Below are positions 5,233 through 10,907 of a stretch of DNA of 23,116 nucleotides, piece by piece. This DNA is from a virus: the IMG/VR virus record IMGVR_UViG_3300043119_000479, positions 1-23,116 of that record; one strand, written 5' to 3'. The notes below the pieces were generated by a model. That model saw only the letters and a program-made list of their open reading frames with translations. It searched no databases and had not been told where the DNA came from. The stretch's first letter is position 1. Each line of letters opens with the position of its first letter. The translations under genes were made by a program, and so were the position numbers.

Positions 5233-5287
5233 GCGCCTGACTTCAATCGCAATCGCGCGTCTGGCGCGGAAGGGGAGGGAACAATGA
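5102..5287 (+). CDS. small single-pass membrane protein, overlapping gene
   Basis: 61 residues from ATG 5102, preceded by GAGAGGG at a good distance. A basic N-terminus (RNLFSFGRVVKRW) leads to one hydrophobic span, about 20-42 (PWTLTLWAMGGLLMTVGLGI), and a basic tail. It overlaps the previous gene by 131 bp in another frame, unusually long for this genome; a shorter start is possible, but the N-terminal part looks genuine. The stop overlaps the next start (ATGA). Function unknown. Confidence 0.6.
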   Translation: MPARNLFSFGRVVKRWLRSPWTLTLWAMGGLLMTVGLGIGAAGERLTSIAIARLARKGREQ

Positions 5288-5448
5288 TCAAACGCATCAA
5301 CCAGGCCGTCGCTTCGTGGCGCTTCCGCAAGCTGACCCGTCCTATCGACCGCCAGATTGAAGACGCCCGCCGCCATCACCAGCCGGTGAAGCACCTCCTC
5401 GCGGCGAAGCGGGAGCTTGTTCATTCGGCCCTGCGAGGTGCGGCATGA
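5284..5448 (+). CDS. 54-residue basic hypothetical protein
   Basis: A short frame, MIKRINQAVASWRFRKLTRP onward, rich in Arg, Lys and His and probably helical throughout (QIEDARRHHQPVKHLLAAKR). It is joined to both neighbours by ATGA overlaps and fills the gap without waste, which is the main evidence that it is a gene. The charge would suit nucleic-acid or membrane-surface binding, but no function can be stated. Confidence 0.6.
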   Translation: MIKRINQAVASWRFRKLTRPIDRQIEDARRHHQPVKHLLAAKRELVHSALRGAA

Positions 5449-5555
5449 TCGGCTTTGCCATCTTCCTCGTTGTGGGCGCCGTCCTGATCCTCAAGGTCGG
5501 CGGCTGGGCCATAGACTGGGCTGCTGACGAAGAGACGCAGGACGGTTCGCTATGA
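5445..5555 (+). CDS. 36-residue membrane peptide
   Basis: A tiny gene: MIGFAIFLVVGAVLILKVGG is almost wholly hydrophobic and is followed by WAIDWAADEETQDGSL, an acidic tail. It is probably a single membrane helix with the tail in the cytoplasm or periplasm. ATGA overlaps on both sides place it firmly in the operon. No family is known for so short a sequence. Confidence 0.6.
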   Translation: MIGFAIFLVVGAVLILKVGGWAIDWAADEETQDGSL

Positions 5556-6058
5556 CCGCCTACGAGTTCACCAGCGGCCAAGTCGATTTCCCGCCGATCT
5601 GTGACGCGTGCGGCGAGCATATCCGCTGGGTCGGACCCCGGAAGAAGCGCGCTCAGGTCTGCGGCTGCGAGCCTGTCGTTAAGGCGCCGGCCAAGCCCCG
5701 CATCAACACGGCCAAGAAGGGCCGACGCCTCGAGGTGTCCACCCGCAAGGCCCTCGAGGCGATGGGGGTTAGCCGCGTGGTGCTTCAGCCGGGCTCTGGC
5801 GCCTACGGGACGCGGAACGATGTGACCTTCCTTCAGGGCGACCTTTCCGTGCAGATCGCGGGCGTCACCCTGAGAATTGAATGTAAGTCCAGAGCAGACG
5901 ACAGCGGCTTTAAGGTCATCAAGGATTGGATGCAGGGCTGTGATGTCCTGACCATCAAGCAAGACCGCCAGCCGCCCATGCACGTCCTTTCGGACGAAGC
6001 CTACCTTCATCTTATGGGGTCGGCCAATGCCGCCTCAATCCAAGGGGAAAACCAATGA
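5552..6058 (+). CDS. zinc-containing PD-(D/E)XK nuclease, resolvase-like
   Basis: 168 residues. The N-terminus has a four-Cys zinc site (CDAC 17-20; CGC 37-39). A PD-(D/E)XK core follows: KKGRRLEVSTRKALEAMG with Glu61, GSGAYGTRNDV with Asp90, and RIECKSR with Glu110 and Lys112, then GFKVIKDWMQGCDVLTIKQD. The order, Gly-Ser-rich loop and IECK motif resemble archaeal Hjc-type Holliday junction resolvases and VRR-NUC-like phage nucleases. It may resolve recombination or replication intermediates, complementing ERF and exonuclease. The exact substrate is inference. Confidence 0.7.
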   Translation: MTAYEFTSGQVDFPPICDACGEHIRWVGPRKKRAQVCGCEPVVKAPAKPRINTAKKGRRLEVSTRKALEAMGVSRVVLQPGSGAYGTRNDVTFLQGDLSVQIAGVTLRIECKSRADDSGFKVIKDWMQGCDVLTIKQDRQPPMHVLSDEAYLHLMGSANAASIQGENQ

Positions 6059-6528
6059 GACAGGGACCTTACTCGCCCAACGACGACGAAACCGTCCTGC
6101 GGCTGGTGTCGGAGGGCATGACCAACCAGGCCATCGGCGAGATCATCGGTCGGACGGAAAAGAGCGTCTGCGCCAGGCTGTCGAAGATCCGCCCTGCCGG
6201 CATGGAGCGGCGCGGTTCCTACCACCGCTACACCCCCGACGAAGACGCCCAGATCGTCTCGCTCCGCAATGCCAACCATCGGTTCGCTGACATCGGCGCC
6301 GACCTTGGCCTGACCGGCGGGCAGGTTCGGGAGCGCTACCTCCTGCTGTGCAACGGCAGCGACTACAAGGCCTTCCAGAACACGACGGAAGGCTTTGAGG
6401 CCCGCGACGACGACTACGTGGAAGCCTGCATCGCTGAAGGCGGTTTCATCCATCGGGAAGTGATCGACGGCTGCGTCTTCACCTTCGACTGGCGCGGCAT
6501 GGTCTCCCATGAACGGAGGGCCGCGTGA
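6055..6528 (+). CDS. double SANT/Myb-like DNA-binding protein
   Basis: 157 residues with two similar segments: YSPNDDETVLRLVSEGMTNQ onward (6-45) and YTPDEDAQIVSLRNANHRFA onward (59-99). Each is an acidic YxPxxD start, two helices and a recognition-type helix (IGRTEKSVCARLSKI; LGLTGGQVRERYLLL), as in SANT/Myb repeats. The C-terminal 50 residues are acidic and aromatic. It probably binds DNA as an early regulator. Alphaproteobacteria use the similarly built GcrA with CcrM methylation, but a link is speculative. Confidence 0.65.
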   Translation: MRQGPYSPNDDETVLRLVSEGMTNQAIGEIIGRTEKSVCARLSKIRPAGMERRGSYHRYTPDEDAQIVSLRNANHRFADIGADLGLTGGQVRERYLLLCNGSDYKAFQNTTEGFEARDDDYVEACIAEGGFIHREVIDGCVFTFDWRGMVSHERRAA

Positions 6529-6722
6529 GCGATCAGCACACCATTGTTCGGGAGCGGTATCTGATCGCCCTGGACGCCATGCTCGCCACCTTGGGGCGTG
6601 AGGCGGCCTTGCTGTTCATGCGGCAGGCTACCAGCGCCATCGCGGGCAATCCCTCACCCATGAGCGTCAAGCGGCTGCATGACCATGCGGTGAGCTGTGC
6701 GGAACGGGTGGTCGCACCTTGA
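6525..6722 (+). CDS. hypothetical helical protein
   Basis: 65 residues from GTG 6525, in a GTGA overlap with the preceding stop; the following gene starts with TTG overlapping this stop. Helical sequence (RERYLIALDAMLATLGREAA then LLFMRQATSAIAG) and a short basic C-terminus (SVKRLHDHAVSCAERV). No family is recognised. It sits just before the replication initiator. Confidence 0.6.
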   Translation: MSDQHTIVRERYLIALDAMLATLGREAALLFMRQATSAIAGNPSPMSVKRLHDHAVSCAERVVAP

Positions 6723-7492
6723 GCGTCCAGGCCATCACCATCGCCCTGAAGCTTCAAGGCGTCACGGCGTCCGAAAAGCTGGTGCTCTTTGTGCTGGCCA
6801 ACTATGCCGACGAAGCCATGCGCTCCTTCCCTTCGATGCGGAAGCTGTCTCTGGACACCGCAATGAGCGAGCGCACCGTTCAAAGGACCATCAAGGTTCT
6901 TGAGGATCGGGGCCTGCTGTCACGTGTCGCCCGCGTTCGTCCAGACGGAAGCCGCTCAACCGACGTCATAACCCTGCATTTGGATGGGGGTGACATGACG
7001 ACGGGGGGTGGTGTCACCGTGTCACCGGGGGGTGTCACTGACGACGGGGGGGTGGTGTCACCGTGTCAGGGGGGTGGTGTCATGGTGTCACCCCTCACTA
7101 CGTTTGAACCGTCACTAGAACCGTCAGAAGAACCATCAAACACAAAGCGCGCGTTCGACGCGTTCTGGCGTGAGTATCCCGAGAAGGTCGGCAAGGGCGC
7201 CGCTCGCCTAGCCTACTCGAAGGCCCTGAAGCGCATCGGAACCCAAAACGCTGAGGCTGTTATCCTCGAAGGCGTGAGGGCCGCGAACGAGCAAAGCGAC
7301 AAATGGCGGCGCGGGATCGTGCCCAACCCGGCGACCTGGCTGAACCAGGACCGCTGGAACGACGAACACCGCCAACAACCGGACCCCCGCCATGCACAAC
7401 CTTCCGCAAAGCTCATCGAACGTCACGCGAATTACGGACGCGCTCTCTCAGGGTTTGAGGCTGTTGCTTTTGCACGAGCCGACGACGGCTGA
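6719..7492 (+). CDS. lambda O-like replication initiator
   Basis: 257 residues from TTG 6719. An N-terminal winged helix (about 16-85; VTASEKLVLFVLANYADEAM, then LSLDTAMSERTVQRTIKVLE) matches the helix_turn_helix_36 domain of phage replication proteins. A Gly-Val-Ser low-complexity segment (89-125) is encoded by the iteron array. After EPS repeats (130-140) comes a C-terminal domain with FDAFWREYPEKVGKGAARLA and PNPATWLNQDRWND, typical of phage O/DnaT-like initiators. As in lambda, the origin lies within the gene and a P-like gene follows. It should bind the iterons and recruit the helicase loader. Confidence 0.82.
   Translation: MSVQAITIALKLQGVTASEKLVLFVLANYADEAMRSFPSMRKLSLDTAMSERTVQRTIKVLEDRGLLSRVARVRPDGSRSTDVITLHLDGGDMTTGGGVTVSPGGVTDDGGVVSPCQGGGVMVSPLTTFEPSLEPSEEPSNTKRAFDAFWREYPEKVGKGAARLAYSKALKRIGTQNAEAVILEGVRAANEQSDKWRRGIVPNPATWLNQDRWNDEHRQQPDPRHAQPSAKLIERHANYGRALSGFEAVAFARADDG
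6996..7090 (+). repeat. iteron array, probable replication origin
   Basis: Seven copies of GTGTCA begin at 7011, 7019, 7032, 7055, 7063, 7077 and 7085; three pairs are spaced 8 bp. A 29-bp unit at 6996-7024 recurs at 7039-7068 with one extra G. G-runs of 5-7 punctuate the array (6986, 7003, 7027, 7046, 7069). A less GC-rich stretch follows, with three 12-bp-spaced copies of GAACCRTCA (7106-7138). Iterons inside an initiator gene followed by a weaker-melting region is the lambda ori arrangement. Confidence 0.68.
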
Positions 7493-7961
7493 CGCGGTGG
7501 AGGGCATCGTCGCTAACCCGGCGCTTCACGCTGAGGCGAAGGCGGCGCTGCCTGCTCTGGTCGCCGCACGGGACTTGGCGATGCAGCCTTGCACCTTGGA
7601 GGGCATGGCCCGTGTCATCACCGACCGTTTCGCCAACTACCCGCAAAGCGACCGGACGAAGGAGGAATGGGCGAGCTGGTGGCGTGGCTACTACGACGCC
7701 CTGTCCGACCTCCCGCTGGTCAACATCGAAGCCGCCATGAAGGCTTGGGTGCGCTCTCCCGAGCGGTTCCTGCCGAACCCCGGACAACTCCGCGAATTGG
7801 CGCTGAAGCAGGCCATCCCGGAGTTCACGGCGGCCTATCGCGCCAAGCTGGCTGTCGCCCGGGAGCCCCGCCGGATCAGCAAGCCCGACGCCGAGACGCG
7901 CCGCCGTCAGGTTGCTGAGCTTCTGGCAGGCATCGGATCGAAACCGGGAAGCGCCGCATGA
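7392..7961 (+). CDS. lambda P-like replication partner (helicase loader candidate)
   Basis: 189 residues from ATG 7392, overlapping the initiator by 101 bp; in-frame TTG codons near 7453 are alternative starts and no ribosome site settles it. The core (FANYPQSDRTKEEWASWWRG, LSDLPLVNIEAAMKAWVRSP, then RFLPNPGQLRELA) is typical of proteins encoded immediately after phage initiators, which load or recruit the host replicative helicase. There is no Walker A, so it is not a DnaC-type ATPase. The C-terminus is basic (REPRRISKPDAETRRRQVAE). Confidence 0.68.
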   Translation: MHNLPQSSSNVTRITDALSQGLRLLLLHEPTTADAVEGIVANPALHAEAKAALPALVAARDLAMQPCTLEGMARVITDRFANYPQSDRTKEEWASWWRGYYDALSDLPLVNIEAAMKAWVRSPERFLPNPGQLRELALKQAIPEFTAAYRAKLAVAREPRRISKPDAETRRRQVAELLAGIGSKPGSAA

Positions 7962-8206
7962 GCCGCGCCGCCAGCATCAAATCCCTCTGCTCCGAGATCG
8001 CCCTGTTCACCGGCAAGCTGGAACAGCACGCGGTTCTAGCCTCCCTCAACGACAACAACACGGAGATGCTCATGGGCCACCTGTCCGCTGTGTTCCGAAC
8101 CAAGGTCGCCCTGGATCATCGGCTCGTCCTGCTTCGGGAGTTGGCGCCGAACTGTGCAGAGGCGGGAACGGATGCAGGGCGGGATCTTCGCGAGATCGCG
8201 GCATGA
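7958..8206 (+). CDS. hypothetical early protein
   Basis: 82 residues with an ATGA overlap at each end. Probably all-helical: SIKSLCSEIALFTGKLEQHA, then NDNNTEMLMGHLSAVFRTKV and DHRLVLLRELAPNC. Heptad-like spacing suggests a small helical bundle or dimer. It is not recognised. Its position after the P-like gene matches the variable cluster of small genes between replication and late control in lambdoid phages. Confidence 0.6.
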   Translation: MSRAASIKSLCSEIALFTGKLEQHAVLASLNDNNTEMLMGHLSAVFRTKVALDHRLVLLRELAPNCAEAGTDAGRDLREIAA

Positions 8207-8379
8207 CCATCGAAACCAACCACGCCTACGCCGAACTAGGCGGCCTACTCAAAGAGCGCTTCGGCATCCTCCTTACCTCTGACCAGTGCAAATCACTGGT
8301 GGAGGAGGCGAGGGGAATGACCGTGCGTTGGCAGGCCTACGGCGGGCACTCGGGACAACCAGACAAGGGGGTCGCATGA
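8203..8379 (+). CDS. 58-residue hypothetical protein
   Basis: A short gene, joined to both neighbours by ATGA overlaps. It reads MTIETNHAYAELGGLLKERF then ILLTSDQCKSLVEEARGM, a helical unit, and a polar tail. A longer frame starting at 7912 shares this end, but its first part is a shadow of the upstream genes. No family is recognised. Confidence 0.6.
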   Translation: MTIETNHAYAELGGLLKERFGILLTSDQCKSLVEEARGMTVRWQAYGGHSGQPDKGVA

Positions 8380-8903
8380 CCTGGCACGTCGCAGTCGTTC
8401 GTTCGGGCAAAGAGGCCGGCGCAACCCATGACCTCCAGACCATCGGCATCGAAGCCTACTACCCCCAGAAGGTCCGCTGGAAGCAGCTCCAGCTCCGCAA
8501 GGTGCCGGTCTCCTCCCCGATCATCCCCGGCTATGTGTTCTTCCGCCTCAACGAGCCTGACGAACAACGCTACATCGACACCTGCGATGGGGTAACCGGG
8601 GTTCTGACGATGGGCTTCACCCCGCAGGGCGACCGGAAGCTGGCCGGCATCGGCGGCGGGTGGGTCGAAGACATCCGCGCTCAAGAGGCGAGGGGCGACT
8701 TCGACAGCACTATCGACCGTTCCACCAAAGCCAAGCCCGGCGACCGCATCCGCATTGTCACCGGCGCCTTCGCTGATAGAATGGCGGTGATCCTGCGGGC
8801 TGCGAACAAGCGGGAATGGAAGGTCGAGGTTGAGACCACCGGCCCGCTGAAGCCACGGACCACGGTGAGCAAGGCTGAAGTTGAGATGGAGGAGGCGGCG
8901 TGA
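8376..8903 (+). CDS. phage-encoded NusG-like transcription factor
   Basis: 175 residues from ATG 8376, in a four-base overlap with the preceding gene. The N-terminal NGN domain is visible: TWHVAVVRSGKEAGA, then GIEAYYPQKV and PIIPGYVFFRL (49-59), equivalent to the PxxPGY core of NusG. A KOW domain begins near 119 (KPGDRIRIVTGAFADRMAVI), followed by a basic strand region. NusG paralogues such as RfaH and LoaP join RNA polymerase and permit read-through. As nearly the last gene of the early operon, it may act as the late antiterminator in place of lambda Q; that role is inference. Confidence 0.85.
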   Translation: MTWHVAVVRSGKEAGATHDLQTIGIEAYYPQKVRWKQLQLRKVPVSSPIIPGYVFFRLNEPDEQRYIDTCDGVTGVLTMGFTPQGDRKLAGIGGGWVEDIRAQEARGDFDSTIDRSTKAKPGDRIRIVTGAFADRMAVILRAANKREWKVEVETTGPLKPRTTVSKAEVEMEEAA

Positions 8904-9040
8904 CCAGATTGTTCCGAGCGATCATGTGCGCCTTCGGGAAGCACCGCTGGCAGTCGTTAGGCATGGGCGCCGGCTGGACCATCCAGCGGTGCGAACATTG
9001 CCGGACTGGCGACTGGGGCACGTTCAAACCGCCCGCCTAA
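8900..9040 (+). CDS. 46-residue zinc-ribbon-like protein
   Basis: Starts with GTG 8900 in a GTGA overlap with the NusG-like stop. The protein begins MTRLFRAIMCAFGKHRW and has QRCEHCRTGDWG near its end. Cys10, His15, Cys31 and Cys34 match in position those of the protein at 3400-3558, as do Arg3 and Leu4. It is probably a one-zinc protein and the last gene of the rightward early operon. Function unknown. Confidence 0.65.
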   Translation: MTRLFRAIMCAFGKHRWQSLGMGAGWTIQRCEHCRTGDWGTFKPPA

Positions 9041-9255
9041 CACCACCCCTTGCACCTCCCCCAAATCAGTAGTACCACTGGCAGTGGTCGCGTCGTTAAT
9101 TCTACGCCACCTGCCCCGGTTGAACCCCGGTTTTTTGGCTGAGGGCTTTTGCGCCCTGACAGTAACCCCATTCAAACCGCGCCGCTCGTTCCTCCCCGAA
9201 CATGCGCGTAGGCCCATCGGTTGAGCTGCTCCCTCCGGTTCCCGATGGGCCGCCC
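9041..9255. other. 215-bp non-coding gap between early operon and regulatory island
   Basis: No credible gene on either strand; the frames here have shadow-like composition. It contains the perfect palindrome ACCACT, GGC, AGTGGT (9074-9088), a weak terminator (9116-9136) and a hairpin AGGGC, six-base loop, GCCCT (9142-9157). It receives convergent traffic: early genes from the left and the minus-strand mini-operon from the right. Confidence 0.5.
9116..9136 (+). terminator. candidate weak terminator of the rightward early operon
   Basis: CCGG (9116-9119), seven-base loop, CCGG (9127-9130), then six T (9131-9136). The stem is only four GC pairs, so efficiency is doubtful; read-through aided by the NusG-like factor is conceivable. 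Confidence 0.4.
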
Positions 9256-9495
9256 TCAAGGCTTAAGGCATTCCAACCCATCAGGGGGCAGGGCGCCGGA
9301 AAGCATCATATCCACAGCGACCGACATCGGCCCGCTAATCCGGGTGGTCCCGCGTTCGTAGTCGCGGATAGAGGCCCCTGGATCGCGCCCAGACAGGCGC
9401 AAGGCTCTGCCCATCTCGCTCATCTGGAGCGGGCGGCCAAGCCCCCACATAGCGCCTAGGGTGGCGCGGGCGTCACGGAGTTGGTCTGGGGTCAT
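9256..9495 (-). CDS. HTH protein, last gene of the regulatory mini-operon
   Basis: 79 residues from ATG 9495, with GAGCGAG just upstream. It reads TPDQLRDARATLGAMWGLGR then LQMSEMGRALRLSGRDPGAS and IRDYERGTTRISGPMSVAVD. The arrangement (helix, turn, IRDYERG, PMSVAVDMML) is that of XRE-like regulators in which the DYERG segment follows the recognition helix. It probably binds DNA and may act at the TACAGGG palindrome upstream of its operon. Opposite orientation to early and late genes marks it as a separate unit. Confidence 0.7.
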   Translation of the reverse strand: MTPDQLRDARATLGAMWGLGRPLQMSEMGRALRLSGRDPGASIRDYERGTTRISGPMSVAVDMMLSGALPPDGLECLKP

Positions 9496-9649
9496 TCTCG
9501 CTCTCGTATGCGCTGATGGCCTCTTCAACAAAGCGAAGCCAGATCCGGTAGGGTGTGAAGGGCTCGATAGCGCCGGCAGGACCAAGGCTTCGGATGTTTC
9601 CAGCCGACACCTTGAGCGCCTCCAGCATCTGAAGGGTTGCGGGGCTCAC
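9473..9649 (-). CDS. 58-residue hypothetical protein
   Basis: Starts with GTG 9649, in a GTGA overlap with the upstream stop, and overlaps the HTH gene start by 23 bp. It reads MSPATLQMLEALKVSAGNIR, then GAIEPFTPYRIWLRFVEEAI and a polar end. An internal ATG at residue 8 is an alternative start. The family is not recognised. Tight packing between the two neighbours supports it. Confidence 0.6.
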   Translation of the reverse strand: MSPATLQMLEALKVSAGNIRSLGPAGAIEPFTPYRIWLRFVEEAISAYESENDPRPTP

Positions 9650-9792
9650 TGGCCCCGCTCGCGAAGTTGGTCGTAGAGGTCGGAGATCATCTGATCGACT
9701 TTGACCGAGCCGCAGACTTCCTTGAGGGCGTCAACGGCGGTGTACCCTTGAGCGACGAGGGCGAGGACTTGGAGGCTGATGGTCTCGGTCAT
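9646..9792 (-). CDS. 48-residue protein, first of the mini-operon
   Basis: Start ATG 9792 with AAGGA about nine bases upstream; the longer frame from 9840 is rejected because it would begin before the predicted transcript start. The sequence TISLQVLALVAQGYTAVDAL then KVDQMISDLYDQLRERG looks helical, possibly a small HTH-like or partner protein. No family is recognised. The stop overlaps the next start. Confidence 0.6.
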   Translation of the reverse strand: MTETISLQVLALVAQGYTAVDALKEVCGSVKVDQMISDLYDQLRERGQ

Positions 9793-9838
9793 TGGTCTTG
9801 TCCTTGGCTGGTGGGGCGTTGCCCCGTTCGATGAGTTC

Positions 9839-9866
9839 AATCTACAGGGTTTCCCTGTATCGTCAA
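9839..9866 (-). promoter_or_regulatory. promoter of the minus-strand mini-operon
   Basis: Reading leftward: TTGACG (9866-9861), 16-bp spacer, TAGATT (9844-9839). Transcription would start near 9832, leaving about 40 bases before ATG 9792. The spacer is almost entirely the palindrome at 9843-9859. Confidence 0.55.
9843..9859. promoter_or_regulatory. operator of the mini-operon
   Basis: Perfect palindrome TACAGGG, TTT, CCCTGTA between -35 and -10. A further half-site TACAGGG lies at 9875-9881, 32 bp (about three turns) away. This differs from the O1-O3 sequence, so a second regulator is implied, most simply the HTH protein at 9256-9495. Confidence 0.65.
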
Positions 9867-9979
9867 CACCTATTTACAGGGATTGTGCAGGTTTTTTCCG
9901 CCATCCCTACAACCTTCGCCCCGACTACTGACACCCATCGCACAGTCGTAACCCAAGCAGCAGATCGCGGGCGAAACCC

Positions 9980-10060
9980 ATGAGGCAGACCATGACCGTT
10001 TTCTGGAAAGCCTGGATCAAAACCGCTGAAGCCATGCTGAAGGTCGCGGGTGTTCGATAA
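9980..10060 (+). CDS. possible 26-residue peptide
   Basis: A tiny frame in the gap between the mini-operon and the late genes: MRQTMTVFWKAWIKTAEAML then KVAGVR. It would form an amphipathic helix. GAGGCAG precedes the internal ATG at 9992, which could be the true start. Support is only the ribosome-like site and composition. Otherwise 9882-10065 shows no clear gene or plus-strand promoter. Confidence 0.25.
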   Translation: MRQTMTVFWKAWIKTAEAMLKVAGVR

Positions 10061-10065
10061 CCAGC

Positions 10066-10563
10066 ATGAGTAGGTTTTACGTTTACACCCTGTCCGACCC
10101 GCGATGCGGAACGGTGTTCTACGTGGGCAAGGGCTCAAGCCTTCGGATGTACCAGCACGCCCTTGAGGCGCGAACCAACAGCAATGGAAACCGCGCCAAG
10201 CTGGACCGCATCTGCGCAATCCAAGGCGACGGGCTTGAGCCGATAGCGGCCAAGGTTGCCGAATACGAGGTTGAGCGTGATGCTCTCAACCATGAGGCGG
10301 ATTTGATCGCCTCGTTGCCGGGCCTGACGAACATCATGTCTGGCGGGGTTTGCCAGTCGCTCACCCCGGAAGAGGTGGCCCGACGCGCAGCAGAGAGGGA
10401 CGCCCGACGCCTTGCCGAAAGGCTTGAGCAAACAGCGGCGGAACTCCGCGACTGGCTGAAACGAGTAGATAGGTGGCCGGGCGTCACGTGCCCCGGCGTT
10501 CGCAACGGTGATCAATTGGCGGAAGACATTCTGTCGGCCATTCGATCCATCGTTGCCCAATAA
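10066..10563 (+). CDS. GIY-YIG family endonuclease
   Basis: 165 residues. The GIY-YIG core is plain: FYVYTL (4-9) and FYVGKG (18-23), with Arg27, His31, Glu77 (NHEADLIASL) and Asn89 as expected catalytic positions. The order with His after the Arg resembles the LEM3-like subgroup. The C-terminal part is a charged helix (VARRAAERDARRLAERLEQT) then a short basic end, possibly DNA-contacting. It lies directly before the terminase genes. It could be a free-standing homing nuclease or assist packaging; no intron or inserted gene is seen near it. Confidence 0.82.
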   Translation: MSRFYVYTLSDPRCGTVFYVGKGSSLRMYQHALEARTNSNGNRAKLDRICAIQGDGLEPIAAKVAEYEVERDALNHEADLIASLPGLTNIMSGGVCQSLTPEEVARRAAERDARRLAERLEQTAAELRDWLKRVDRWPGVTCPGVRNGDQLAEDILSAIRSIVAQ

Positions 10564-10577
10564 ACAATTCGCCGAAA

Positions 10578-10907
10578 ATGGGCATCAAGACAGGAAATCC
10601 GCGTGGCCGCCCGCCGGGCTCAAAGAGCAAGCGCACCGTAGAGCGTGAGCAAGCTATGAGCGAAGCGGCCAAGGCCATTGAAGCAGCGTTTGGCGAGGCC
10701 GCATTTGAGGGCGACGCCCACGCGTTCCTGATGGGGGTCTACAAGGACACTCGCATGGACATCGAGAAGCGGATCGACGCAGCGAAAGCAGCTATCCGCT
10801 ACGAAAAGCCGGCGCTTTCCAGTGTCGAAGCAAAGGTCGATGCGAGTGTTGAGGCCACACTGACCCTTGTGGAGCTGGTGGCCCCAGGCCATGCGAGCGA
10901 GGCTTGA
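10578..10907 (+). CDS. candidate terminase small subunit
   Basis: 109 residues. The N-terminus is AT-hook-like (GNPRGRPPGSKSKRT) and basic. The middle is helical with KAIEAAFGEAAFEGDAHAFL, MGVYKDTRMDIEKRIDAAKA and AIRYEKPALSSVEAK. Similar short proteins lie directly upstream of large terminases in many proteobacterial phages and are taken as the DNA-recognition subunit. It overlaps the TerL start by 17 bp. Function rests on position and the DNA-binding N-terminus. Confidence 0.65.
   Translation: MGIKTGNPRGRPPGSKSKRTVEREQAMSEAAKAIEAAFGEAAFEGDAHAFLMGVYKDTRMDIEKRIDAAKAAIRYEKPALSSVEAKVDASVEATLTLVELVAPGHASEA

Noticed and set aside
6996-7138. CRISPR array
   Set aside because: Repeats are short, unevenly spaced and inside an initiator gene; no spacers of constant length.
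9105-9130. tRNA-like T-loop (GGTTCAAC on the minus strand)
   Set aside because: The flanking bases do not form a T-stem and no anticodon or acceptor arm can be found.
8957-9259. 100-residue minus-strand frame in the gap before the mini-operon
   Set aside because: It spans the candidate terminator and overlaps the zinc-ribbon gene; no coupling, ribosome site or recognisable motif.
9793-9840. Longer start of the first mini-operon gene at 9840
   Set aside because: It begins upstream of the predicted transcript start and adds an unlikely N-terminus; ATG 9792 has a ribosome site.
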